In this document: in pieces, positions 40,139 to 48,375 of the stretch
Numbering within the stretch: position 1 is the first letter of the stretch
Layout of the letters: each line of letters starts with the position of its first letter
The notes under the pieces: generated by a model
Told to the model about the DNA's origin: nothing
Database searches by the model: none
What the model saw: the letters and a program-made list of their open reading frames with translations, nothing else
Assembly: GCA_963728975.1 (NCBI GenBank)
Contig: CAVSMF010000001.1
Span: 1,798,001-1,862,000 of the forward strand
DNA from: DATFCK01 sp963728975
GTDB taxonomy: Bacteria; Verrucomicrobiota; Verrucomicrobiia; Chthoniobacterales; UBA10450
DNA length: 64,000 bases
Direction: 5' to 3'
Position numbers and translations under genes: made by a program

Positions 40139-40354
40139 AAAACCGAAAGCCCCGCCTCCCGTTTTCCATAGCCCGCCGCTGCAGCGAGCGCCATGGCGGC
40201 GTGTTCGTCGGAACGATTGTTGCTCCCACCAGCAGACCCATCCCAGATCAAAGTGACCGGTTTCTCCGCATTTGGCGCTCTTCCATCCATTTTGTCTGCC
40301 GCCGGTCGAGCCGCTCCGGCAGTTTCCGAGCTTCTTTCCCTTAGGCGAAGAGTA

Positions 40355-40383
40355 TTGACCGTGGTATGCTGAATAAGTAAATA
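40355..40383 (+). promoter_or_regulatory. Candidate sigma-70-type promoter for the secretin gene
   Basis: TTGACC at 40355-40360 and TAAATA at 40378-40383 with a 17-bp spacer. The transcription start would be near 40390, almost on the GTG at 40389, so either the mRNA is nearly leaderless or the start codon is further in. The remaining part of this 250-bp gap after the REP element shows no gene. Confidence 0.35.
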
Positions 40384-40388
40384 AGCAC

Positions 40389-42705
40389 GTGCTGAGACCT
40401 TTTTTCGTAGTTCTCCTTTTGTTTGCTGCGTCGGCTGGCGCCTTTGCCCAAGTGGCTGCCGGAGTTCCCGCCGTTGCTGCGGCTACCCCTCCGCCGACCG
40501 CGCCTCCCGGGGCGCCCAACATGGTTCGGCTGCAATATCCCAATAGTGACGTTGCCGATATCTTGCACCTCTACGAGACCCTCACCGGCAAGAAGCTGGT
40601 GATGGACAATTTCGTCCAGGGCAAGGTCAATATCTTCATCAGCAAAGAGGTCCCCCGGGAAGAAGCGATCAAGATCATCGAAATCAACCTGTTGATGAAC
40701 GGCTTTTCCCTCGTTCCTTCTGAAGACGATATCGTTAAGGTGATCGGGACGGGGAAAAACCCTCGCACCGCCGGAGTCCCGATCCTTTCGGACGAATCGG
40801 AGATTCCCGAGGACGGGCACGTCATCAGTTTCCTGTTCAAGCTGCGCTACGCGGATGCGCAGGAGTTGCAGCAAGTGCTGGGTCAATATTTGTCGCCGCC
40901 GCAGCCTTACACGTCGTTTCTGGCCCTGCCCAAAGCCTCAGCCATTCTGGTGACGGAAAACTCGAGTGTAATCCGGACGTTGGCCAAGATTATCGATCAG
41001 GTCGACATCCCGCCGGCCGAAGTGGTCAGCGAGTTCATCAAACTGCAACGGGCGGATGCCAGCAAGGTGGTGGACATGCTCAAGGATGTGTTTGAGAAGG
41101 GCCAGGGCCAGGGCAGTAATCAGCCGGCGGCGCCCGGGATCCGGCCGGTCCGGACGCCGATTGTCCCGCAGGCATCGCTCGAGCCCGATGTTGGCGCCCT
41201 GACCGCTTTAACCGAGGAATCGGTGGTGGTGGGGAAGATCAAGATGGAAGCGGACGTTCGCACCAATCGGATTCATGTGATTACCCGGCCGATCAACATG
41301 CCGTTCATCCGGAAATTGATTTCCGAATTCGATGCCGACGTCGAGTTTGCCAAACCGGTGACGCGGCCGCTGAATTACATAGCGGCGGGAGATGTCCTTC
41401 CGGTGTTGGTTCAGGCGTTAACCGAGCCGGGGATGCAGCAGCAAGGAGCGGAACTCGGGGCGGGCAATCCTAACAATCAACAGCAGCAGCAAAACCGGCA
41501 AAACCGCTCCGGGAACTCGAACAATCCTTATAATAACAACACGAACGGCACCGGGTCCGACAGCACGTTAAACATTTCCGAGGAGCTTTCGACCCAGGCG
41601 GTCGATACCACGCCCAAGGCGGTAACGGTCGGCAACGCCAAGATTATTGCTGACCAGAGGGCCAATGCCATCATCGTGCTGGGCAACAAGGAAGTGGTGT
41701 TGAAAGTCCAAAAGATTCTGGACGAAATGGACGTAAGAGCGCCCCAGGTGGCGCTGAGCACGGTCATTGGCGAGCTGACCCTGAACAACGACGAAGAATT
41801 CGGCGTCGATTGGTTCTTGAAGTACAAGAACAAAGTCGTTGGTATTTCGCGCAATACCGGAGCGCCGATTCCGGTGCCGGCCGCCAGCTCATCCCCGATT
41901 ACCGGAGCGACACCGGTGGTGGTTCCGGGAGTGATGGACCCTGCTCAACTGGTGAATTTCGGTCAAGCGCTGCAGCAGGTGGCCGGCGGCACCAATGTTT
42001 ATGTCGCCGCGGGAAATTATCTCGCCACCATCGTCCACCTTCTCGAATCGACCGGCCGTTTCAAGGTCGTCTCCCGGCCAATGGTTTTCACCAGCAACAA
42101 CAAGAAGGCGATTATCGCTTCCGGCCAGGAAATACCGGTGCCGGTCAGCACCCTGACGAACACCACCACCTCAACCAACGTGGCGGCGGTGGCGTCGAAC
42201 ATCGAGTTCAAGAAAGTTGCCTTGCAACTGGAAGTGGTGCCGTTGATCAATTCGGAAAAGGAAGTGTCGCTCGATATCCTGCAGAAGCTCGACAACGTCG
42301 CCGGCACCACTCTGGTCGATGGCAATCAGATTCCCAACATCGCGACCCGCTATATTCGGACAAGTGTGTCCGCGCCTAACGGAGCTACGATTGTTCTGGG
42401 CGGCCTCATTACCGATAACAAGCAGAGGAATTATACCGGCGCTCCCGGTCCTGGCCAGAATCCCGCTGATTGGAGGCCTGTTCCGCAGCACCACTCAGGA
42501 CAAAACGCGCACCGAGCTGATCATTCTGATGCGTCCGGAGGTTACCCTGAGCAAACTCGATCTTTATAAGCTCCGGCATAAAACCGAGGACCGAAGCCAT
42601 TTCGGGCCTGAAATCGATCAGGACGATTGCCCGGATTGTCCGCCCCATACCGCCGAGGGCAAACAATTGCCGCCTCCGGATGTGCCGGCGCCGAAAGATC
42701 TGTGA
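40389..42705 (+). CDS. gspD: Type II/IV-type secretin GspD (frameshifted near C-terminus)
   Basis: Outer-membrane secretin of a type II secretion or related machine. A signal peptide (about 1-20) is followed by N0/N1-type domains (MVRLQYPNSDVADILHLYETLTGKKLVMD...; FKLRYADAQELQQVLGQYL; FIKLQRADASKVVDMLKDVF), a Gln/Asn-rich insert near 365-395, and the secretin barrel (VALSTVIGELTLNNDEEFGVDWFLKYKNKVVG; RYIRTSVSAPNGATIVLGGLITDN). The first frame leaves the family at about 42448 and stops at 42569. In the next frame PVLARIPLIGGLFRSTTQDKTRTELIILMRPEVTLS, the classic secretin end, continues to 42705. One extra G in CTCCCGGTCC explains it. A GTG start is used. Confidence 0.88.
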
Positions 42706-42727
42706 ACAAATAAAGAGGAAACCGGTT

Positions 42728-43135
42728 ATGAAAAACCCGATTTTAGCATTGTGCGCCTGTGGAATCCTGGGCGTTGGCACGGCCGCGGCTCAGGACGTAG
42801 ACCAACTTTGGATTCGGGCCACGGATTCGCTGGCCCAACGTGATGACTATGGACTTTTGCATCAAAGCAAGGTGCTTTATCCGACGGATTTTGCCCCGCG
42901 TTTTCACTGGCGCCCGTTCTATTATCTGGAATCCGGCCGGGACCTTGCCGCCCAACCCGCTTACGTCGGTTCCTTGCAGGTGTCGCTGCGACGGCTCGGC
43001 TATTATTGTGGCCCGATTGACGGCGTCTTTTCGGACGACGTCTCCTTCGCCATCGCCCAGATGCAGAAGAACTATTCCATGCGGGTCACCGGGACCATTA
43101 CTCTTCCGGTGCGCAGGGCGCTGCACCTGCCCTAG
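42728..43135 (+). CDS. Secreted peptidoglycan-binding-domain protein
   Basis: A 135-residue exported protein with signal peptide (about 1-20, ending AAA) and a C-terminal peptidoglycan_binding_1-like domain (YVGSLQVSLRRLGYYCGPIDGVFSDDVSFAIAQMQKNYSMRVTG). The ATG at 42728 follows AGAGGAAA at a good distance. It lies between the secretin gene and the GspE-type ATPase gene, 22 and 6 bp away, so it belongs to that cluster. It might anchor the secretin to the cell wall; this is inferred from position and domain. Its domain is related to the one at 18043-18705. Confidence 0.78.
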   Translation: MKNPILALCACGILGVGTAAAQDVDQLWIRATDSLAQRDDYGLLHQSKVLYPTDFAPRFHWRPFYYLESGRDLAAQPAYVGSLQVSLRRLGYYCGPIDGVFSDDVSFAIAQMQKNYSMRVTGTITLPVRRALHLP

Positions 43136-43141
43136 GAGCGC

Positions 43142-44899
43142 ATGAATTCCCCCGCCAGCAAATCTGTCATCGATCTGCTCGTTGCCGGAGGCGTCCCCTC
43201 CCGCGATGAAGCAGCCCAGCTGGTTTCCAATCTCAACGGCGGTTCCTGGGTCGGCCAGGTCCTGGATTCCGGGAAAGTAGACGAAAACCGGTTTCTTGGC
43301 GCCATTGGCGATTTCTTCCGGGTGCCGATTGTTTCCATCGACCCAAAGACGATCGACCGCGAAACGCTGTCGGCGTTGCCGAGCCGGTTTGTTTTCCAGC
43401 ACCATATCCTGCCGATTGAATCGAAAGAGAACTCGATCGTTCTGGGTACCTACGATCTTTTCAATTCGGTCGGACGCCAGCTGGCCAGTCAGCTTCTGAA
43501 AAAACCGGCCGAATGGGTGCTGGTGCCACGGGCGCAGCTGCTGCGCGCGATCAAGACCCTGTATGGGGTTGGGGCGGAGACATTCGACGAGATTCTTAAG
43601 ACCAATCGGGCGTTTGAAATCCTTCAGGATGGTGAAACCAGCACCGATCTGAACGCGGACGATCCGGAAGCTTCCGTGGTCAAGTTTGTCAACCAGATCA
43701 TTCGGGAAGCGATCGTCGAGCGCGCCACCGATATTCACGTCGAGCCGCAGGAGAACGATCTGCGGATCCGTTACCGGATCGACGGAATACTGCATGAGGT
43801 GGCGGTTCCGCCGCAGTTGCGCGTTTTGCAATCCGCCATCATTTCCCGCCTGAAAGTGATGGCTCACATGGATATCGCCGAGCGGCGTCTTCCCCAGGAT
43901 GGGCGAATGAACCTGCACGCGACCAATCAGGAAATTGACGTGCGAGTTTCGACTATTCCGACCGTGAACGGTGAATCGATTAGCCTGCGGTTGCTGAGCC
44001 GGGGCGAACAGCAATTTGGATTCGAACGTCTCGATCTGGGCATTGAACAGGAGAAAATCATCCGCCACCTGCTGGCTCAGCCTAACGGGATCATTTTGCT
44101 GACGGGTCCCACCGGTTGTGGCAAATCGACTTCGCTCTATTGCTTTCTGAGCAGCATCAATTCCGTGCAGCGGCGGATCATCACCATCGAGGAGCCGGTC
44201 GAATACCGGCTTCCCGGCGTTTCCCAAATCGATGTGAAGCCGGAGATCGACCTGACTTTCGCCAAAGGTCTGCGTCACATCCTTCGGCAGGATCCCAATG
44301 TGGTGATGGTGGGAGAGATTCGAGACGTTGAGACGGCTGACATCGCGATTCGCGCGGCCATGACCGGTCACCTCGTTTTCAGCACTTTGCACACGAACGA
44401 CGCGGTGGGGGGCATCACCCGACTGCTCGACATGGATGTGGAGCCGTTTCTGCTCGCGTCGGTGGTGAAATCGTTCATCGCCCAGCGACTGGTCCGCACG
44501 ATCTGCCCCGATTGTGCGGAGAAGGTCGATTATCCGCCGGAACAATTGGCTGAGATTAGCTTTCCAGTGAGAGAGCTCGGAACCCGTTTCAGCCGGGGCC
44601 GGGGTTGCGATCAGTGCCGGCAGACCGGCTACCAGGGGCGAGCGGCGATTTACGAGGTTTGCGTCATCACTGAGCCCTTGCGAAAACTGATCATGCAAAA
44701 GCGGGACGGCGGTGAGCTGAAACAATGCGCTATTGCCGAGGGAATGGAAACTCTGCGGCAGGATGGTTGGCGGCGGGTGGCCCAGGCGAAAACGACCATT
44801 GAAGAGGTGGTGCGCGTGACTCAAACCGACGAGGTCATGGCTGAAACCAGCGAAGAAGCCCAGCCGGTGGTGGCGGGCGCGGCTACGGTTTTGGGGTAG
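43142..44899 (+). CDS. gspE: GspE/PilB-type secretion ATPase
   Basis: Cytoplasmic hexameric ATPase powering type II secretion or pilus assembly, 585 residues. The N-terminal MshEN-like region (about 1-160) is followed by the ATPase core with DIHVEPQENDLRIRYRIDG, Walker A GPTGCGKST near 322-330, Asp box IITIEEPVEYRLPG, Walker B region VVMVGEIRDVETADIAI, His box FSTLHTNDAVG and a CPDC...CDQC zinc knuckle near 455-497. AGGAG lies just before the ATG. It is the last gene of secretin - PG-binding - ATPase. No inner-membrane platform (GspF) or pseudopilin genes are in view, so the rest of the machine is elsewhere. Confidence 0.92.
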   Translation: MNSPASKSVIDLLVAGGVPSRDEAAQLVSNLNGGSWVGQVLDSGKVDENRFLGAIGDFFRVPIVSIDPKTIDRETLSALPSRFVFQHHILPIESKENSIVLGTYDLFNSVGRQLASQLLKKPAEWVLVPRAQLLRAIKTLYGVGAETFDEILKTNRAFEILQDGETSTDLNADDPEASVVKFVNQIIREAIVERATDIHVEPQENDLRIRYRIDGILHEVAVPPQLRVLQSAIISRLKVMAHMDIAERRLPQDGRMNLHATNQEIDVRVSTIPTVNGESISLRLLSRGEQQFGFERLDLGIEQEKIIRHLLAQPNGIILLTGPTGCGKSTSLYCFLSSINSVQRRIITIEEPVEYRLPGVSQIDVKPEIDLTFAKGLRHILRQDPNVVMVGEIRDVETADIAIRAAMTGHLVFSTLHTNDAVGGITRLLDMDVEPFLLASVVKSFIAQRLVRTICPDCAEKVDYPPEQLAEISFPVRELGTRFSRGRGCDQCRQTGYQGRAAIYEVCVITEPLRKLIMQKRDGGELKQCAIAEGMETLRQDGWRRVAQAKTTIEEVVRVTQTDEVMAETSEEAQPVVAGAATVLG

Positions 44900-45005
44900 G
44901 CCAAGCCGTCTTCCGGCGCGGATGGGGGAAGATCCCTGTCGGAATCGCTTTGCGGTGCTCAAGAGCAGTCGATCAGCCAGGGATGTAGCGAACGAGCCCC
45001 TAACA

Positions 45006-45662
45006 TCATCGTGTTCCCCGGAGCTTCCGAATCGCCTCTCGATAATCGTTGGCGTGGAAAATCGAGGTGCCCGCAACCAGCACGGTTGCGCCGTTATCGA
45101 TGGAGATTCGCGCCGTTTCGGGATTGATTCCGCCATCGACCTGGATCTCGACTTTTGTTCCATGCGCTTTGTTCCAGGCGGCGGCGGATTTGACCTTGTC
45201 CATCATTTCAGGCCGAAAAGCCTGGCCGCCGAAGCCGGGCTGGACCGTCATCACCAGCAGAAGATCGATCTGTTCCAGAAACGGCTCGACCGCCGGAAAC
45301 GGTGTTGCCGGATTCAGGGATAATCCCACGCGGCAACCGGCTTCCCGGATTTGTTTCAGAGTTTTGGAAACATCGTGTTTTGCCTCCGGTTCCACATGAA
45401 CGGTGATCGAGTTCATGCCGGCTTTGACAAACCGCGGCACATAATGGTCCGCATGTTCGATCATCAAATGCGCCTCCACCGGCAGAGTGGTTTGCTTGCG
45501 GACAATCCCGGACACGTCCGGCCCAAAGGAAATATTATCGACAAAATGGCCATCCATGATGTCGCAATGAATCCAGTCGGCGCCGGCTTTTTCCACGCTC
45601 CTGATCTCCTCGGCCAAACGGGAGAAGTCGGCGGCAAGGATCGATGGGGCAACCAGAATCAT
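45006..45662 (-). CDS. rpe: Ribulose-phosphate 3-epimerase
   Basis: Interconverts ribulose-5- and xylulose-5-phosphate in the pentose phosphate pathway. The 218-residue TIM barrel starts VAPSILAADFSRL. It has WIHCDIMDGHFVDNISFGP, LPVEAHLMIEHADHY, GLSLNPATPF, VMTVQPGFGGQAF, IQVDGGINPETA and VLVAGTSIF, which together hold the metal and phosphate-binding residues. The ATG at 45662 is chosen; the frame upstream to 45731 is made of a TGGAGTAATGG repeat and has no similarity. It is transcribed toward the secretion ATPase gene. Confidence 0.95.
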   Translation of the reverse strand: MILVAPSILAADFSRLAEEIRSVEKAGADWIHCDIMDGHFVDNISFGPDVSGIVRKQTTLPVEAHLMIEHADHYVPRFVKAGMNSITVHVEPEAKHDVSKTLKQIREAGCRVGLSLNPATPFPAVEPFLEQIDLLLVMTVQPGFGGQAFRPEMMDKVKSAAAWNKAHGTKVEIQVDGGINPETARISIDNGATVLVAGTSIFHANDYREAIRKLRGTR

Positions 45663-45696
45663 GGAGTAATGGAGTAACGGAGTCGCGGAGTAATGG
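45662..45696. repeat. TGGAGTAATGG tandem repeat abutting rpe start
   Basis: Units of TGGAGTAATGGAGTAACGGA and CGGAGTAATGG lie directly upstream of the rpe ATG on the minus strand, where they read TTACTCCATTACTCC. The array is related to that at 8702-8747. It occupies the position of the rpe leader and possibly its ribosome binding site. Confidence 0.6.
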
Positions 45697-45883
45697 CAAT
45701 ATTTCAGCACGCCGACGCTCCCCTGTTCCATTACTTCATATTTAAAGGCTTGACGATACGAAGGCCCGTTCCAATGTTACCCGCGTTTCAGCCGTCGAAC
45801 CGCGGATAGAGTGCACGATTACTGCTATGGGTCGAAGCCGGGCAGACGCCTCCGGCGGACTGGAGCGCCATTAAATTAATTTC

Positions 45884-46921
45884 ATGTTCAACGGACTTTT
45901 CGGCTGGCTCTCCAGCGATATCGGGATCGATCTCGGTACAGCCAACACCCTGGTTTACGTAAAGGATCAGGGGATCGTTCTGCGCGAACCGTCAGTGGTC
46001 GCGGTGCAGGCCGGCACCAACAAGGTTCTGGCGGTGGGGGACGAAGCCAAGCGGATGCTCGGACGCACGCCATCAAACATCGTGGCGGTGCGGCCCCTGA
46101 AAGACGGCGTGATTGCCGACTTCGAAGTAACCGAAGCGATGCTGCGTCATTTTATTACCAAGGTCCACAATCGCCGGGTGCGGGCCCGTCCGCGGGTGGT
46201 GATCGCGGTGCCTTCCGGTATCACCGAAGTGGAAAAACGGGCGGTGCGCGAGTCGGCCACCCATGCCGGGGCCCGGGAAGTCTATCTGATCGAAGAGCCG
46301 ATGGCGGCGGCGATCGGAGTTGGGCTTCCGGTACAGGATCCGGCCGGCAACATGATCATCGATATCGGGGGCGGCACTACCGAGGTCGCGCTGATATCGC
46401 TTTCCGGAATTGTATTCAGCCGGAGTGTGCGGGTAGCGGGTGACGAACTGGACGAAGCCATCGTGCAGTATATGAAACGGGCTTACAATCTGATGGTGGG
46501 GGAACGGACGGCCGAAGAAATCAAAATCAAAATCGGTTCGGCCTACCCGAGTGAGAAGGAGACCAGCGTGGAAGTAAAGGGACGCGATCTGGTGGCCGGA
46601 TTGCCCAAAACGCTCATGATCACTTCCCAGGAGGTGCGGGAAGCGCTCCTGGAGCCGATCTCCACCATCGTCGATTCGGTCCGGATCACGCTGGAGCGCT
46701 GCCCGCCCGAGCTTTCGGCCGACCTGGTCGATCGCGGCCTTGTCCTGGCCGGCGGGGGCGCGTTGCTGCGCGGCTTCGATAAACTTTTGAGCGAGGAAAC
46801 CGGGTTGCCTGTCCATGTTGCTGAAGATCCGCTCAGCGCGGTTGCCGAAGGAACAGGCAAGTGCCTTAATGAACTTAAGTTTTTGCGCCAGGTCGCTTCG
46901 GCCGATCGCCAGTGGCGCTGA
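45884..46921 (+). CDS. mreB: Rod-shape-determining actin homologue MreB
   Basis: Forms membrane-bound filaments that guide the elongation synthase. A 345-residue protein with an amphipathic start (MFNGLFGWLSSDIGIDLGTANTLVYV), phosphate-1 loop GIDLGTANT, EEPMAAAIG, phosphate-2 MIIDIGGGTTEVALISL, GDELDEAI and adenosine loop VLAGGGALLRG. Length is standard. First gene of mreB-mreC-mreD-mrdA. The gap of about 150 bp upstream separates it from divergent rpe and should carry the operon promoter, which I could not place. Confidence 0.97.
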   Translation: MFNGLFGWLSSDIGIDLGTANTLVYVKDQGIVLREPSVVAVQAGTNKVLAVGDEAKRMLGRTPSNIVAVRPLKDGVIADFEVTEAMLRHFITKVHNRRVRARPRVVIAVPSGITEVEKRAVRESATHAGAREVYLIEEPMAAAIGVGLPVQDPAGNMIIDIGGGTTEVALISLSGIVFSRSVRVAGDELDEAIVQYMKRAYNLMVGERTAEEIKIKIGSAYPSEKETSVEVKGRDLVAGLPKTLMITSQEVREALLEPISTIVDSVRITLERCPPELSADLVDRGLVLAGGGALLRGFDKLLSEETGLPVHVAEDPLSAVAEGTGKCLNELKFLRQVASADRQWR

Positions 46922-46922
46922 T

Positions 46923-46943
46923 AATTGCGGATTGCGGATTGCC
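46923..46943. repeat. GCGGATTGC direct repeat in the mreB-mreC gap
   Basis: AATTGCGGATTGCGGATTGC plus C: the 8-bp unit GCGGATTG occurs twice in tandem. A 13-bp part, AATTGCGGATTGC, is also found in reverse at 1710-1722 within the last codons of thiL. The rest of the 102-bp gap shows nothing else of note. Confidence 0.55.
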
Positions 46944-47023
46944 AACTGCGAAGCTAACTGTAACAGCTCGCTGAGCTTTTCGCCTATCGACCCGCAATCG
47001 TCCATCCGCGCTCCGCAGTCGAC

Positions 47024-47830
47024 ATGAGTCGCACGAGCGTCATTGTCCTTCTGGTTTTCGGAGCGATACTCGGCTATTTTCTGAGTTTCGGCCCGGAGAC
47101 CACGCGGAGAGTTCAGGCCACTGTTTACCAGCTTATCGCGCCGTTCCTGACTACCGGCTCCGGATTGAAAAAGCAGATTACTTCGGTGCGGAGCGGGTTG
47201 CGATCGCTGGAAGATTTGGAGAAAGATAATGCGTCTTTGCGCGTAGAGAACAGGCAGTTGAAGGCGACCAACCAGGCATTGCGGGATGTGGAAAACGAAG
47301 TCAACCGGTTGCGGCACGCGCTCCATTATCGGGAGCGATCCGTTTTTAAACTGGTCCCGGCCGAAGTAGTGGCGCGCGATTCTTCCACCTGGTGGCGAAC
47401 GGTCACCATCAATCGCGGCAAAGAAGACGAAATCAAAACCGATATGCCGGTGGTGACCGACGAGGGTCTGGTCGGGAAAACGACCACGGTCAGCGATACG
47501 ATTTCAGTGGTCCTCCTGATCTCGGACGAAAACTGCAAGGTAGCGGCCACGGTGGAAGGAACGCGGGAGCAAGGAATCGTTTCCGGAGAGCGCGTGGGCG
47601 GGGGGCTGACTCCGCTGTTAAACCTGAATTTTCTGTCGAAGCAGGCCGATCTCAAGCCCGGTCAAAAGACTTTTACTTCCGGGGTGGGGGGCGTGTTTCC
47701 TTCAGGCATTCCGGTTGGCGCGGTAAAAAGCTTCCGGGTCCGGGAGCTGGATGGCCAGGCCAAACTGGTGCCGGCGGTCGATTTGACGAAACTGCAGGAC
47801 GTGTTCGTGGTAACGGGGAGAAAAGGATGA
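47024..47830 (+). CDS. mreC: Rod-shape-determining protein MreC
   Basis: Periplasmic scaffold that links MreB/MreD to PBP2. It has 268 residues with an N-terminal membrane helix (about 5-23), a coiled coil (SGLRSLEDLEKDNASLRVENRQLKATNQALRDVENEVNRL, about 60-105) and the beta-sandwich domain (VVARDSSTWWRTVTINRGKEDEI, DEGLVGKT, TSGVGGVFPSGIPVG). Its stop overlaps the mreD start as ATGA. Confidence 0.94.
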   Translation: MSRTSVIVLLVFGAILGYFLSFGPETTRRVQATVYQLIAPFLTTGSGLKKQITSVRSGLRSLEDLEKDNASLRVENRQLKATNQALRDVENEVNRLRHALHYRERSVFKLVPAEVVARDSSTWWRTVTINRGKEDEIKTDMPVVTDEGLVGKTTTVSDTISVVLLISDENCKVAATVEGTREQGIVSGERVGGGLTPLLNLNFLSKQADLKPGQKTFTSGVGGVFPSGIPVGAVKSFRVRELDGQAKLVPAVDLTKLQDVFVVTGRKG

Positions 47831-48375
47831 TCTTCTTTGTTATTTTGCTCCTTTTGATCCCGACCGCGCAGATCGCGGAGTTCTTTATTCCGCCGTTGCC
47901 ATGGATGTACAATGCCCACGTCTACATCGTGCCGGTGATCGTGTTTTATGGGGCGGTCATCCTGCCTTTTCCCCTCATGCTTGCCCTCGCCTTTTACGCC
48001 GGAATTCTGCTCGATGCTCTGACCGTCCAGGTAATTGGATCGCGAGTTGAAATTTCTCTCGGCTCCTCGATATTGATGTATGCGGTGCTGGCGGGGATCA
48101 TGCACGGCTTGAAGCCTTTGTTTGTCCGCGGTCGCTGGGAAGTGCATTGCGTTTTAAGCGGCATTGGCACGTCGGCCATTATTTTGGCGCAATACTTGAT
48201 GATTACATTTCGACGGGGTTCGGTTTTCTTTTCGCCCGAGGTATGGTGGCAAATCGGCGGCCCCGGTCTCATTGCCATGGTAATTTCCCCGATTGCTTTT
48301 TGGATTCTGCATTGGCTGGCCCGGGTTACGAGATACCCCTATTTGCCCGAAACGAACCGATTCGATTACCAATGA
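47827..48375 (+). CDS. mreD: Rod-shape-determining protein MreD
   Basis: A 182-residue integral membrane protein with about five or six helices, the elongasome component between MreC and PBP2. The start at 47827 (AGG just before, ATGA overlap with mreC) and the stop overlapping the PBP2 start give a compact operon. Sequence conservation in MreD is low; the assignment rests on topology (MIFFVILLLLIPTAQIAEFF..., LALAFYAGILLDALT) and position. The frame is open far upstream but that part is out-of-frame mreC. Confidence 0.85.
   Translation: MIFFVILLLLIPTAQIAEFFIPPLPWMYNAHVYIVPVIVFYGAVILPFPLMLALAFYAGILLDALTVQVIGSRVEISLGSSILMYAVLAGIMHGLKPLFVRGRWEVHCVLSGIGTSAIILAQYLMITFRRGSVFFSPEVWWQIGGPGLIAMVISPIAFWILHWLARVTRYPYLPETNRFDYQ

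Noticed and set aside
42743..45163. Long minus-strand open frame opposite the GspE-type ATPase gene
   Set aside because: It is antisense to a clear secretion ATPase, has no recognisable domain, and long antisense frames are common in GC-rich DNA.
46073..47326. Long minus-strand open frame opposite mreB and mreC
   Set aside because: Antisense to two highly conserved genes and without protein-family features.
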